From Caprimulgus europaeus (Eukaryota; Chordata; Aves; Caprimulgiformes; Caprimulgidae): a DNA stretch of 64,000 nucleotides. The translations under genes were made by a program, and so were the position numbers. The DNA lies in assembly GCA_907165065.1 (NCBI GenBank), contig OU015550.1:3312001-3376000 (forward strand), in the 5' to 3' direction. The notes below the pieces were generated by a model. It saw only the letters and a program-made list of their open reading frames with translations, made no database searches and was not told the origin of the DNA. Positions 1 through 10,000 of this stretch are shown here, one piece after another; the first letter of the stretch is position 1; each line of letters starts with the position of its first letter.

Positions 1-544
1 CCCACCAGTTCCTCAGCCCAGACCCCAGCTCGCTACTGGTGCTGCTGGGCAGAGCATCAGGGAAGCAGCAAAATCCCTTTTCTGCAGGAAAACGATGTGC
101 ACAAACCCCACCTGCCCCGGGGAGGGATTGGTGGGGGGGTGGGGGGGGGGGTTGGCACTGCAAAGGTTCCTGCAGCATCTTATCCCTCTGAGCAGCTTTT
201 GCTAATGAGGCTTTAATTAGCCTGGCTGCAAAGGCAGGTTCAGCTGCAGCCTGGGGAGGAGCAGGGGAGGCTGTGAGCCCTTCCCTGGGTATGGAGGAGC
301 TCTGGGGGGGGCTGTGAAGCCCCCTCAGGAGGGATTTGCTGCTGGTGAACACCCAGAAGGTGCTGCTCAAAGGGAGGTAATGGGGGCTGCACCATGGGTG
401 TCCCCATCCCTGCCTGGGGGATGCTGCTGGGTGTGAGTGGGGGATTCCCTGGGGGTGCCCAGCCCTGAAGGGCATCAGGGTGGGCAGAGCTGCCCAGTGG
501 GGTGACCCCCACCCTTCCCATTCATCCCAGGGGACTCCATGTAC
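1..544 (-). other. HMGA1: HMGA1 intron after the first coding exon (partial)
   Basis: Read on the minus strand, this follows the splice donor at the end of the HMGA1 coding exon (GTACATGG starting at 544). No second AT-hook coding exon could be found on either strand, so the next exon must lie left of position 1. The stretch is GC-rich, with a run of G tracts at about 121-152 that could fold as a G-quadruplex. Open frames here show no family resemblance. Confidence 0.7.
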
Positions 545-646
545 CTGTGGCTTCTTCCTGGGCCGCCCCCGGCCCCTCTTCTCTGACACGTCCTTCTCCC
601 CCTTGGAGGCCAGGGGTTGGCTGGATTTGGCGCTGGATTCGCTCAT
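545..646 (-). CDS. HMGA1: HMGA1 first coding exon (partial gene)
   Basis: HMGA1 is a small non-histone chromatin protein that binds the minor groove of AT-rich DNA through three AT-hooks and assists enhanceosome assembly in the nucleus. The minus strand encodes 34 residues from an ATG at 646 (A at -3, a good initiation context), beginning MSESSAKSSQPLASKGEKDV. The first AT-hook follows, with GRP core at residues 27-29 in RGRGRPRKKP. This closely matches the vertebrate HMGA1 N-terminus up to the RGRGRPRK segment. The exon ends at 545 after a complete codon (CAG), followed by a GT donor. A pyrimidine-rich tract ending in CAG at 653-651 gives a likely acceptor, so the exon is probably 545-650 with a four-base untranslated start. 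The second and third AT-hooks and the acidic tail are outside the window. The lack of the HMGA2-type N-terminus argues against the paralogue. Identification is confident; the 5' exon border is inferred. Confidence 0.94.
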
Positions 647-1149
647 CGTCCTGCCAGCAGTGGTGAGGAGGAGTGGGAGAGGGAGGAAGGTCAGTCAGGA
701 ATGGGTCACCACGCCACTGCTCCCCCCAGCCCTCGCCCAGGGGCTGGTGGGCACAGGGGGCTGTAGAGGTGCCCCATGGGGCTGCCCCCTGCTCCCCTCA
801 GGGAAGGATGCTCAGCCCCCCCAGCTGCTGCCTGGCCCCTCTGTGGGGATGGAGGTGACTGGTGAGGTATCAGCAGGGACAAAAAGTGACAAGGACCATG
901 GTCCCCTCCCTAAAAATGTCTCTTTGAATTAAAATTCAGCTGAAATGAGCAGCCTCTGCCCTGCTCCAGCCCCTCACCCACATCCTGCTCCTCTCCCTGC
1001 ATGGAGCAGGGACCAGCCATGCCCAGGGCACTGCCAGGGCCCACAGGGAGAAACCAAAACCATCACTAAGAGTTATGCCCACAAGAAACTCTCACCTGGA
1101 TTTTTTTTAACCCTTAAACCTCATTTGGCAGCACCACGCTGTGGGGTGC

Positions 1150-1461
1150 AGGGATTGGGGAGGGACTTTTTATAAGGGCAGGGAGTGACAGAACAAGGGG
1201 TGATGGCTTGAAACTGGCAGAGGGGAGATGGAGCTGAGATGTGAGGAAGAAATTCTTTGGTGTGAGGGTGGTGAGACCCTGGCCCAGGTTGGCCAGAGAA
1301 GCTGTGGCTGCTCCTCCCTGGAAGTGTTCTCGGCCAGGCTGGATGAGGCTTTGAGCAACCTGGTCTAGTGGAAGGTGTCCCTGCTGCTGGCAGGGGGGTT
1401 GGGACTGGATGAGCTTTAAGGTCCCTCCCAACCCAAACCAGTCTGGGATTCGATGATTTTA
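1150..1461 (+). mobile_element. CR1 LINE 3' tail, truncated
   Basis: This has the bird CR1 3' untranslated signature in order: the GACAAGGGGTGATGG-like segment, AGGAAGAAATTCTTTG, GTGAGACCCTGGCCCAGG, then AAGGTCCCTCCCAACCC and a degenerate end near GATTCGATGA. It is 5'-truncated, as most CR1 copies are, and has no coding capacity. It lies in the presumed HMGA1 5' intron, antisense to HMGA1. It belongs to the copy type carrying CTAGTGGAAGGTGTCCCTGC, shared with copies near 6.9, 31.1, 37.2 and 62.7 kb. Confidence 0.9.
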
Positions 1462-2977
1462 TGGTTTTCTGCCCCAGAAACCCAGAGCACCTCGAGCAGG
1501 CGCGACCCTTCCTCCCGCTGTGGCCAAGCCAATATCTACAAAGCCGTCACCGCTGCACCCGTGTCCCTTCTGCAAACAGACCTTTGGCCGGCGCCCGTCC
1601 CCCGCACCGCGGCTCCAGCGCACCGGCATGGAGCAACCTGGCTGAGGCTGGACCCTGGCAGAGGGACCCCAGTGCTGCTCCCCGCTTTGGTGGCCCTAAT
1701 GACCAGCCCCATGTGGTGGTTGCTCATCTGGCATGGGCTGGGTGAGGAGCTGGGTGCTCAGATCTCCTTGTCTCACCTATCCCTGCTCCCTGCCTTCCCC
1801 CAGGGTGGGTTTGCAGCTGCATCCCAACCAGGGATGGAACCTCCCTCCTTCCCTCACTGTCAGGGGAGCAAAACCACCCAGGATCCTGCCCCAAGCCCAT
1901 GGCACGAACATGCTGAATTAGCCAGTTCCCTGGTGCTGAGCCAGCTCCTGGGGTCCCCAGCTGGCATTTGGGGAGCAGCAGCTTGGCCAGCCCTTCCCAC
2001 AGAGCCCATCCCCTTTCCCCAAAGGGAGGAGAGTGGCTCCAGATTGAATCTGGAGTCCTTTAAATCCCAGACACAGCGGCAAGTTGGAACAGGATGGGTG
2101 ATGGGGCGGCACCAGGGGCCTCTGGGCATCCCCACGGGGATCACAGCACCCTGCTCCTGTCCTCCACCCCTCCTCAACACCCAGCACCTCTGCACCCCTG
2201 ACCCTGCTCCTGCCACCCCAGCTGGCTTTAGGGACAGGCACTACCTGGCACTTGTCCCAGGGATGCTGGGTTGTCCCCTCCCCTGTGCATGTCCCAAAGG
2301 GCTGGATGACTTTCTTCACTCACGGAGAGATCCCATGAAGGAAAAGATTCCATCTTCCTCTCTCCACCTCGACTCTTCCCCAGGGGCATTGGGAAAACCT
2401 GCTTTTCCAGAGCCATGGGGCCAGTTCCACACCCAGCTCCCAGCCCAGGAGCTGGGAGGATGGGCTCCAGGCTGGAAGGGAGCAGGATTGTTCCCACAGC
2501 CCCTTACTGGTGATCCTGGTCACCTGCTCTGCCCCTCAGTGGGGTGACAGTGGCCATGCAGGGGGGGGGTCACCTGCTCAGAGCAGCAATGGGATGTTTC
2601 CCAACAGAAACAGGACAGTGAGAGGAGCGTCCTGGTCTCCCTGCCCAGAGCGTGGGGCTTGGAGCTGCCTGGGAGACTTGGCTAAAAAATCACAGCGTTG
2701 CTCTGGGGTGGATGGTGCAACCCCCCTGGGTCACCTCTCCCTCTGGGGACAGTCCCTTCACCCCTGCCCTGAGTCCCACCCGTGTCTCGGCAGCGTGGCA
2801 GCCCCCAGCCCAGCCTTTCCTGTGGGTACAGGGTTGGTGCCAGGACGGAGGCACTTTCCCTACCGCTGCCTACAGGGTTAATAACACGGGGTTGTCAGCA
2901 ACTGGTTTCAATCTGGATGGTGTTAGAGGAACTGGGACAGAGCTACTGGGGAGAGCAGAGCTGCGGGGGGGGGGCAC

Positions 2978-3045
2978 AGCCGGGGGATGCTGAGAGCCCA
3001 CCCCGGGGGATACTGAGAGCCCACCCCGGGGGATGCTGAGCCCCA
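2978..3045. repeat. 23-bp tandem repeat, about 3 copies
   Basis: The unit GGGGGATGCTGAGAGCCCA plus four bases starts at 2982, 3005 and 3028, exactly 23 bp apart. It is a short GC-rich minisatellite in the presumed HMGA1 intron. Confidence 0.85.
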
Positions 3046-5261
3046 ACGGGGGGGCTGGAGTGGGTGTGGGTGAGAGGAGCCCTGGGGGCGAGGAGCCACG
3101 CTCAGACCTTCGAGGCTTTTTAAAAAACACGCGTCAGCTCCCGCTCCCCTCTGGAAGTGACTCACGAGTGCAAAACAACAACAACAAAAACCACCCTCGG
3201 ATGCCTTTTTTTTCCCTTTTTTTTTTTTTTTTGGGAGACAGAAACCATGCTGTCATGTAAACACCCCGAAAGTATTACTCACAGCATCCCAGAGCCCTGC
3301 AAGGAGTCCAATGAAAAAGAAAAAGGAAAAAAAAAAAAGGAAAAAAAGATGGTTTAGGTTTAGGAAAGCAAAACACCGGCTGGCTGAGCAGGGACCACGG
3401 ACTGGGATGGGTTTATCTTTAAGTCAGGTTTTGTTGGAGGAAATGCAGCATCTGAGCTGTGCTATACCCTGTCCCACAGCTGCAAACAACTGGGCCCAGT
3501 ATGTTTCCAGTTGGGAACTGCCACGCTCGCTCCTGCCACGTGCGATGGCTCCGGACAGGGATGCTGAGGGGACCCTCCCACTGCAAGGATGCCACCAGGT
3601 ATGTCTCCCCCCTACACCAGAGCAACCTCAAAGTTGTGGGTGCTGGGGAAAGTATGTCACCCACGTGCACATCACCCACGTGCACATTCCAAGTCCCTCT
3701 GCCACCTCTGAGCTCTCCCCAAGGGCTCCAGAGATCAAACCACCCCAGGGACCGAGGGCTCCACATCCCACTCCAGCATCCAGACCGGGATGAGGAGGAG
3801 GATGCTCGGGTGGGAGAAGTAGGATGCTCCTCTCTCCCACCTCGGGGACATGGGGATGCTCGGGTGGGAGATGCAGGATGAGAGATGTGGGATGCTCCTC
3901 TCTCCCACCCCAGCACCTTCCCTCTTCCCAAGGGTGTCCCCATCTCGGTGTGATGCTCCCCAGCTCGGTGGCATGCCCCCAGTCCTGGGAGCACCCTGAG
4001 ACCGCGGGATGGTGCCGGCCACACCGGGGGAAGCAGCTCCAGCCCTGCTCGCGTGCATTGAAGCCATAGAGGAGGGAGGCAGCAGCTGTGTTGCCATGGA
4101 GGAAAGGAAGCAGCGGAGGGAGAAACCTTTCCACGCAGGGAGGAAGGAATCAGTTGGAGGGGAGGGCAGGGAACTGCTGGGCTCCCTGAGGCTTGGGGAG
4201 GGGGATACATCTTTGGAAGGTTTGGAGGTGGAGGGGGCTACATCTGCCTCTGGATCGATGGAGTTGAGGGATTAAAAACTCCTCCCCTCTCCATCCCTAT
4301 GGATGATGAGCTGCTGGACTCTCCTCCCCCAGCCCCAACGGTTCCCTCTACTCCATGACACGAGCTGGGCCGTTCTTAGCAGCCACCTCTTGCACAAGGT
4401 GTCCTAAAAACCAGGACACAAAGGTTGCCAAAGAAACAACTTGTCCCCCTTGGAGTGATGCTTCTCGCTACCCCTGGGCCTGCTCCTGCCTTCCCCCACC
4501 CGCCCGCGCTGGCTTACACCGCTCCCTGCAAATCACCCCATAAATCCCCCGCTCCTGCCACCTACTCTTAGATTAAACAAACCAGCCCAGGAGAAGTGGA
4601 GAGACAGGCGGTAGCTTAGATCTTTTTTTTTAAAAAAAATAATAATATATCTATCTATCTCTTCACGCCCAGGAAATCTAGCTTGATTGCAGCTGGAGAA
4701 GGATCCCGACCGCACCTCCTGGCATGGGGAGGACGGGGAGAAGGGGAGGAGGGGAAGAAATAGTGGAGGAGAAGTTGAAGAGCCTGTTCGGCCGGGGTGT
4801 GAGGGTTGGGATGGGATGGGATGGGATGTGCGCAGCTCCTCGTTAGGACAAGCCTTCCATGGGGCTGCTTTGAAGCCCCCTCCAGGCCTGCTATTAAGGC
4901 AAGTCCACCCCCCCCCCCTCCCCTTCCTTCCTGGGCATGCATAATAAAAGGAAGTGATAAAAGAAAGGAAGGAGGGAGGTGGGGGAGAAAGAAAAGAGGC
5001 AGGAAGGGCACCATCACAGGCTTTGTGATCCCCTGTCCTGCGGGGTATAATAAAACCCCGGGCGGAGCCAACCCTGGGTGGCATCACCCCCCCACACCCT
5101 CCCCAGTGCAGGACCTGGGGGGTGCGGGGCCCCACGCGGGCGCTGCTGCCCACGGTGTGTGTGTACGGGGGGTGACTGAGCCCCCAGCACTGCAACTTTG
5201 CACTGAGTGTGGTGTGTCCCCACTCCCCACCCACGCCGTGAGCCGGGCTTGGCCTGGCCCC

Positions 5262-5455
5262 TTGCACCAGCCCCACGCACCTTGCACGCTCCCAGCCCCA
5301 CGCACGGGTCCTGATCCCACGCACCGGCCATGGCCTCATCCCTAAGCGTGGTGCTGATCCTACGCACATTGCACCGGACCCCCACGCACCCTACACCGAC
5401 CCCACTCACCCTACACCGACTCCACGCACCGGACCCCCCACGATCCCAGGCACCC
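5262..5455. repeat. Degenerate CACGCACC-rich tandem stretch
   Basis: CACGCACC and close variants (CTACGCAC, CTCACCCTACACCG) recur roughly every 15-30 bp beside the HMGA1 CpG-rich block. The spacing is irregular, so this is a decayed short tandem array or a low-complexity cluster, not a clean minisatellite. Each copy contributes CpG. Confidence 0.55.
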
Positions 5456-5828
5456 GTGGCGTGGGCTGCACCATCACCCCAAATCGAGTGAAGTGAAGGA
5501 AAAGAAAAGTCCCGCCGCGCCGGGAGCGACCGGAACCGGGGACCCACGTCCCCACCATCCCCGTTTCCCCCTCCCCATCCAGCCCCGCCAGGTGCATCAC
5601 CCTATTAATAACAATAATTATTAATAATAAGAATAACGCGAGGCATTGCCGAGCCGCACGCACACACGCGTCCTTGTAAATCCCGAGCGATCGTGCCCAG
5701 CATGCGGGGTGGGGGGAGCAGATCCCAGACCCCCCCCACTCTCCCCCTCCCAATCCTCCTCCCCAGCACCCCCCGACCCTCCCCGCACCCCCCCGGAGCA
5801 GAAAGGAAAGAGAAAGGCCGGCACTCAC

Positions 5829-6060
5829 AGTCAGCTTGATCTCGGAGATGGGTGCTTGGGGTGGGATTTGGTTTTTTTTATATATATAGGTGCTGGTTTG
5901 TTCTTTTTTTCTTTCTCTTTTTTTTTCTTTCTTTCTTTCCTTTTTTTTTTTTTTCCTCCTTTTTTTTTTTTTCCTGGCGTGTCTGTGTTGTGAAGCGAAT
6001 TAAATCCCACCCCCCCCCGCGCCTTCCCGGCGGCTTCTGCTGCTGCTCGCAAATGCGGAT
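5829..6060 (-). other. HMGA1: Candidate HMGA1 non-coding 5' exon
   Basis: On the minus strand a good acceptor (TTCTCCTTTCAG ending at 6061) and a donor (CT|GTGAGTGC, exon end 5829) bracket 232 bases within the CpG-rich block upstream of HMGA1. Alternatively transcription may start downstream of the TATA-like element at about 6135-6146 and run through to the same donor. The interval contains long A/T and pyrimidine tracts and no coding frame of note. This is inferred from splice signals only. Confidence 0.35.
5880..5975. repeat. Pyrimidine (T/C) low-complexity tract
   Basis: This is an almost pure T/C run on the plus strand (TTTCTTTCTTTCTTTCC and long T runs), preceded by TATATATA near 5881. 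It lies in the HMGA1 promoter or 5' exon candidate. The lysine-rich and phenylalanine-rich open frames across it are artefacts. Confidence 0.85.
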
Positions 6061-6660
6061 CTGAAAGGAGAAGGCAGAGAGGAGAGAGAGGGAGGCTGCG
6101 ACTCACACACGCATCCACAGCCAGGCCCCCCTCTTATTTATATAAATAATAAAGAGAGAGAGAGGAGGGGGGGGAAATTACTCCAGGAGGAAGGAAGCTG
6201 GGTCAAAATCATTTGCAGGGAGCGAGGAAAAAAAAAAAAAATAGGAAAGAGGGGGGAGAAAAAGGGGAGGGTTTGGGGGTGGGGGGTTGAGGGGGGGGAA
6301 AAGGAGCGAGCTCCCAGCCTTACTGGAGGGGATCCAGCAGCTAAAAATAGCAAAATCACACTCGAAATTAAATAAGGGCAAACAGGCTGGGGGAGCTCCC
6401 GGCCTGGCGGAGCGGGGGGGGCGGAGCCGGAGCCGCATCACGGCCGGGGCCGGGCGGGGCCGGGAGCGATAGGTCCGTTCAAAGGGCTGCGGCGGGCGGG
6501 AGGAGGCTGCTCTCTCCCTCCATCATTAGCTTTGGGGCTGGCGGGGGGTCCCCCCGGCGGAGGGGGGATGGAAGATGGAGGGAGTTTGGAGACCCCGCCC
6601 CAGGATGCTGCAGGGATGCTGCCGGCGGGAGGTGCGGGTACCCCTCGATAGCCCCAGTCT
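6061..6660 (-). promoter_or_regulatory. HMGA1: Probable HMGA1 promoter / CpG island
   Basis: The densest CpG lies at about 6370-6660. A TATA-like element, TATATAAATAAG on the minus strand, sits at about 6135-6146, which would place a start site near 6110-6115. A perfect MEF2-type site, CTAAAAATAG, lies at 6341-6350. A GA-repeat tract is at 6151-6170, and a G-rich run (6265-6300) flanks an A run. The position fits a gene reading leftwards into HMGA1. The element is nearly palindromic, so its strand is not proven by sequence alone. Confidence 0.5.
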
Positions 6661-6837
6661 GGCCCCGCTGCTGGGTAAAAACCCCCGCTGACCCCCCCCA
6701 AACCCGCACCCCGCAGTGCTGGGGCTGGTGTGGGGGGATTTGGCATCACCGTGGGGGCAAGGGCTGGCTCAGGCTGTGCCATGCGCCGAATCCAGCACCG
6801 CTGGGTGAATCGACTCTTGTCCAGTTGGTAACCACTG

Positions 6838-7099
6838 ATGGAACCAGGGGTGATGGTTATCAACTGGAGGTGGAGATGAGATGTGAGGAAGAAATTCCTT
6901 GGTGTGAGGGTGGTGAGACCCTGGCCCAGGGTGCCCAGAGAAGCTGTGGCTGCTCCTCCCTGGAAGTGTTCAGGGCCAGGTTGGATGAGGCTTTGAGCAA
7001 CCTGGTCTAGTGGAAGGTGTCCCTGCTGCTGGCAGGGGGGTTGGAACTGGAGGAGCTTTCAGGTCCCTCCCAACCCAAACCAGTCTGGGGTTCCATGAA
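6838..7099 (+). mobile_element. CR1 LINE 3' tail, truncated
   Basis: The CR1 tail runs from AGGGGTGATGG through AGGAAGAAATTCCTTGG and CTGGCCCAGG to CAGGTCCCTCCCAACCC, ending near TTCCATGA. It is of the same subtype as the copy at 1150 and is non-coding. Confidence 0.9.
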
Positions 7100-10000
7100 G
7101 CACAATGCTCTTGGCTTTTGTTGCCTCCTTGCCAGGTCAACCCCCCATAAAAGAGCCTCTGGTCCCTATCTGAGGCACCATCAGTGGGTGCTCCATCCCC
7201 AGGGCCGGCTGGATTTTATCACATTTGTTTTATTTTTCATTTCAGCACTGCTGCAGAATGAGGAGGCCGGTGTGGAAACTCATCACAGTGGGGTTTGGGG
7301 AGCTGGTGAGTGACCCTGTGGCTCCCCTGGGGTCTCAGCAGACAATGGGCTTGATCAGCAGTAAAAGAGCTTTATTCTGAATTCCTACAATTTGTTTTGG
7401 AAGTGGTTTAAGTCAGTTTGGAATAAGAGCCAAGATCAGATCTCCAGGCAGGTACCCCAAAACCCAGACCCTCATGGTGTGAAGGACAAGGTTTTCCAAG
7501 GCATGTCAGGCATTTGGGATCTCACAGTGAGTGTTTTGATGGGATACAAGGAAATTCAGAGCTCAGTGTCCTCTCAGTGACGGGACTGGGCCAAATTCCC
7601 CCAAAATCCTGCTGAAATTCCAATCACATATTTAAGAGAAACTCCAATTTAGGTGCTTTTCACCATCCTGATGCTAAGGGTCGAAATCTGGAGTTAGAAG
7701 CTGAACTTTAGATTGGCCAATGCTGGATTTAAGTTTTGGGCAAGTTTTTGTTTTTAAAAAAATAATTAAAAAAGCACCTTTAAAAATGTGGAAGTATCAA
7801 TATCTGCATGTGCAAAACTTCTTCAGGGGGGAAGATTTCCGCTGTAAAAAGAAACAAATCAAACCCAGCCAGGCTTGGGGCATTTATTTTTACTAATTGT
7901 TATTTGGATTTTTAAAATCCCCTGCAAATTCCTCTGACTAAAACACAATCCAAGCAGTGTCCCTTTCTGATTATTTAAAAAACAAAAGCAAAAAAGGGGG
8001 GAAAAAATAAAACCCAAACCACTTTAAGAGGCTGCCCTGTTTCCAAACACCTGCAAAAGCGCTCGCACCGCTGCGTTTTGGGGCTGAGCCCACCCGTGGG
8101 TCCCTGTCCTGATGATGTTGGGGGGTCTTCTCCATCCCAGGGCCTTGCACCCAGGCAAGATGTTGTTTGCAGACCCAAAGCATCATTTTTTTATTATTAT
8201 TTTTTGGCTAAAATTTATATTTACCCCCAACTGCAGACAGCTCTGCCTGGGTTTGGTGGTGCTGGGGTGATTTCTGCTTGCAGCAGCCCCTCGGCCACGC
8301 TCGGACTTCTCCCCTTTGCCATGAGCCTGGCGAGGAATTTGGTTTCTGTCCCTGGCAGAAGCTGGTTGTTATTAATATCCCTCGTTATTTATTCTGCGGT
8401 GGCGGTGAATGGCTGTAACCGGAGAGCTGCAAACAACCAGGGCTGCTCTTTCTCGCTTTGATCCCTGAAACTTTCAGCAATTCCCCACTCACCGAGCCCA
8501 CACCGGAGCCTCCCTAAGCTGGGTTCACCTGTGGGGTGATCACTTGGTCTTTAAATTAAAATATTGCTGAGGTGATGCCCTGGAAATCAAGAGCAGCGGT
8601 GAGGTGCTCCCAGCACCGGGAACAACACCCCGGTGGGAAACGGGCACAGGACTGCGGTGCAAAATGGGGGGAAAAAATGGAGATTTGGGGAAATGGGATT
8701 TGTTTGGTGCTCAGAATGTGTTTGCCAGGATAGAAGGATCCAAGGGATTTTGGGAATAGCCTGGTAATGCACAGCAGTGAGGTCTGCACCCGTGGGAAGG
8801 GGGCTGGGGGGCTGTGCCCCCCACTTTAACTAGGAAGAGACGGTGCGTGTGCGATGCTGGTGCGGGAAGGTGAGATGCAAAGCAATGCCAGGCTGCTTGG
8901 ATTTGAGCAGAGCTCAGTGCTGGGCCCAGTGTTTCAGCCCAGGCAGATCATTTTTACTTTTATTTTTGCAATTTTCCCGTGTTCATTTGGGTTGAACACG
9001 AGGGAAAATTTGGGAGCAGGACCAGTGAGGTTCCCTCAGCCATCAGGTCAGTTCCACAGTGGGACCAGAAAGTGAAAATGGCTGGAAATAGTGAAACAAA
9101 AAGTGATTTATTCTTTTTTTCCCCCCATCGTGGCTGAGGTGTGGAGGAGCAGCCTGTGCTGTGCCTGGGTCGGCATCGCTCTGAGTGATGCTGCTCTGTG
9201 TTATCCCAGTGAGCCAAACAAGCTGGGAAACCCCCTGGGATGATGGTGGGGGATGTCCCTGGTCGTGGTGTTTGCAGGGCTGGCTGGCCATGGCGGGAGG
9301 GGACAGGGACAGGGGACAGGGTCTTTGTTTCCCCTCCTGGCTTTGTTTCCCGAAAGCCCCATTGATGAAGCCCCATGTGGCCAAGCAGCCCCAGACCCAC
9401 CCCAAAACCATCCTTTTAAATTGATTAAACAGCTCCTTCCTCCTCACCCACCGAGCAGATTTAGGACTCATCGGTGCAGTATTTTCCTGTAGTTCTGTTC
9501 TGGGGACAAATTCCTAAATCACCTAATAAATTATAGGCTTAATACTGCTGCTGTTGAGAGCACGAGCCCTGGGTTTGCAGGAGACACTGATGCATGTGCT
9601 GCAGATGGGAGCTGCACACAGGAATTATTTGGTATCCTTATTATTTTTTTTAACCAATGTTTCAGGCCTGGAAGGAGATCTGATGGGGAAATGGATGCCT
9701 GGTGCTTGGGAAAAGCTTTCCCTCTGCAAAGTCTCCTGAAAAGAAGGTGCTTGAAATCATTTCCTGCTTCTTCAGCTCAGCAGGGCCCTGCAAAACTGTC
9801 TGCCCCAAAAATGCAGCCACCTCTGGGAGGGACATTGGGGACTGGAGGATGGCCCTGGAAGGGGGAACATCTCATCTTGTGCTGCCCCACATCCCTGTGA
9901 CAGCCACTGAGCTCCACAAAGCTGTGTCCAGGATTTGGGTGCCTAATTCCTGCTAATTTCCCTGGGAGAGGGGAAACCAGATCCTTTAAGGCAGCTCTGG

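Larger units (their letters stand above)
651..5828 (-). other. HMGA1: Probable HMGA1 5' untranslated-region intron
   Basis: This is the interval between the acceptor of the HMGA1 coding exon and the CpG-rich promoter candidate near 6 kb. It holds a CR1 tail (1150-1461), a small CpG cluster at about 1485-1640 that could hide an untranslated exon, a 23-bp tandem repeat (2978-3045), A/T homopolymer runs near 3210-3350, a GGGAT run near 4808-4826, and a CACGCACC-rich stretch near 5262-5455. Large open frames such as 1453-2547 (+) show no recognisable domain and run across a repeat edge, so they are not called as genes. Confidence 0.5.

Noticed and set aside
1453-2547. 364-codon plus-strand ORF
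   Set aside because: It starts inside a CR1 end, has no recognisable domain, and has the proline-, glycine- and serine-rich make-up of translated GC-rich non-coding DNA. It overlaps the presumed HMGA1 intron antisense.
5831-6118. Lysine-rich minus ORF in the HMGA1 promoter region
   Set aside because: It comes from the T/C tract. I considered it as an extra basic HMGA1-like exon, but it has no AT-hook GRP core.
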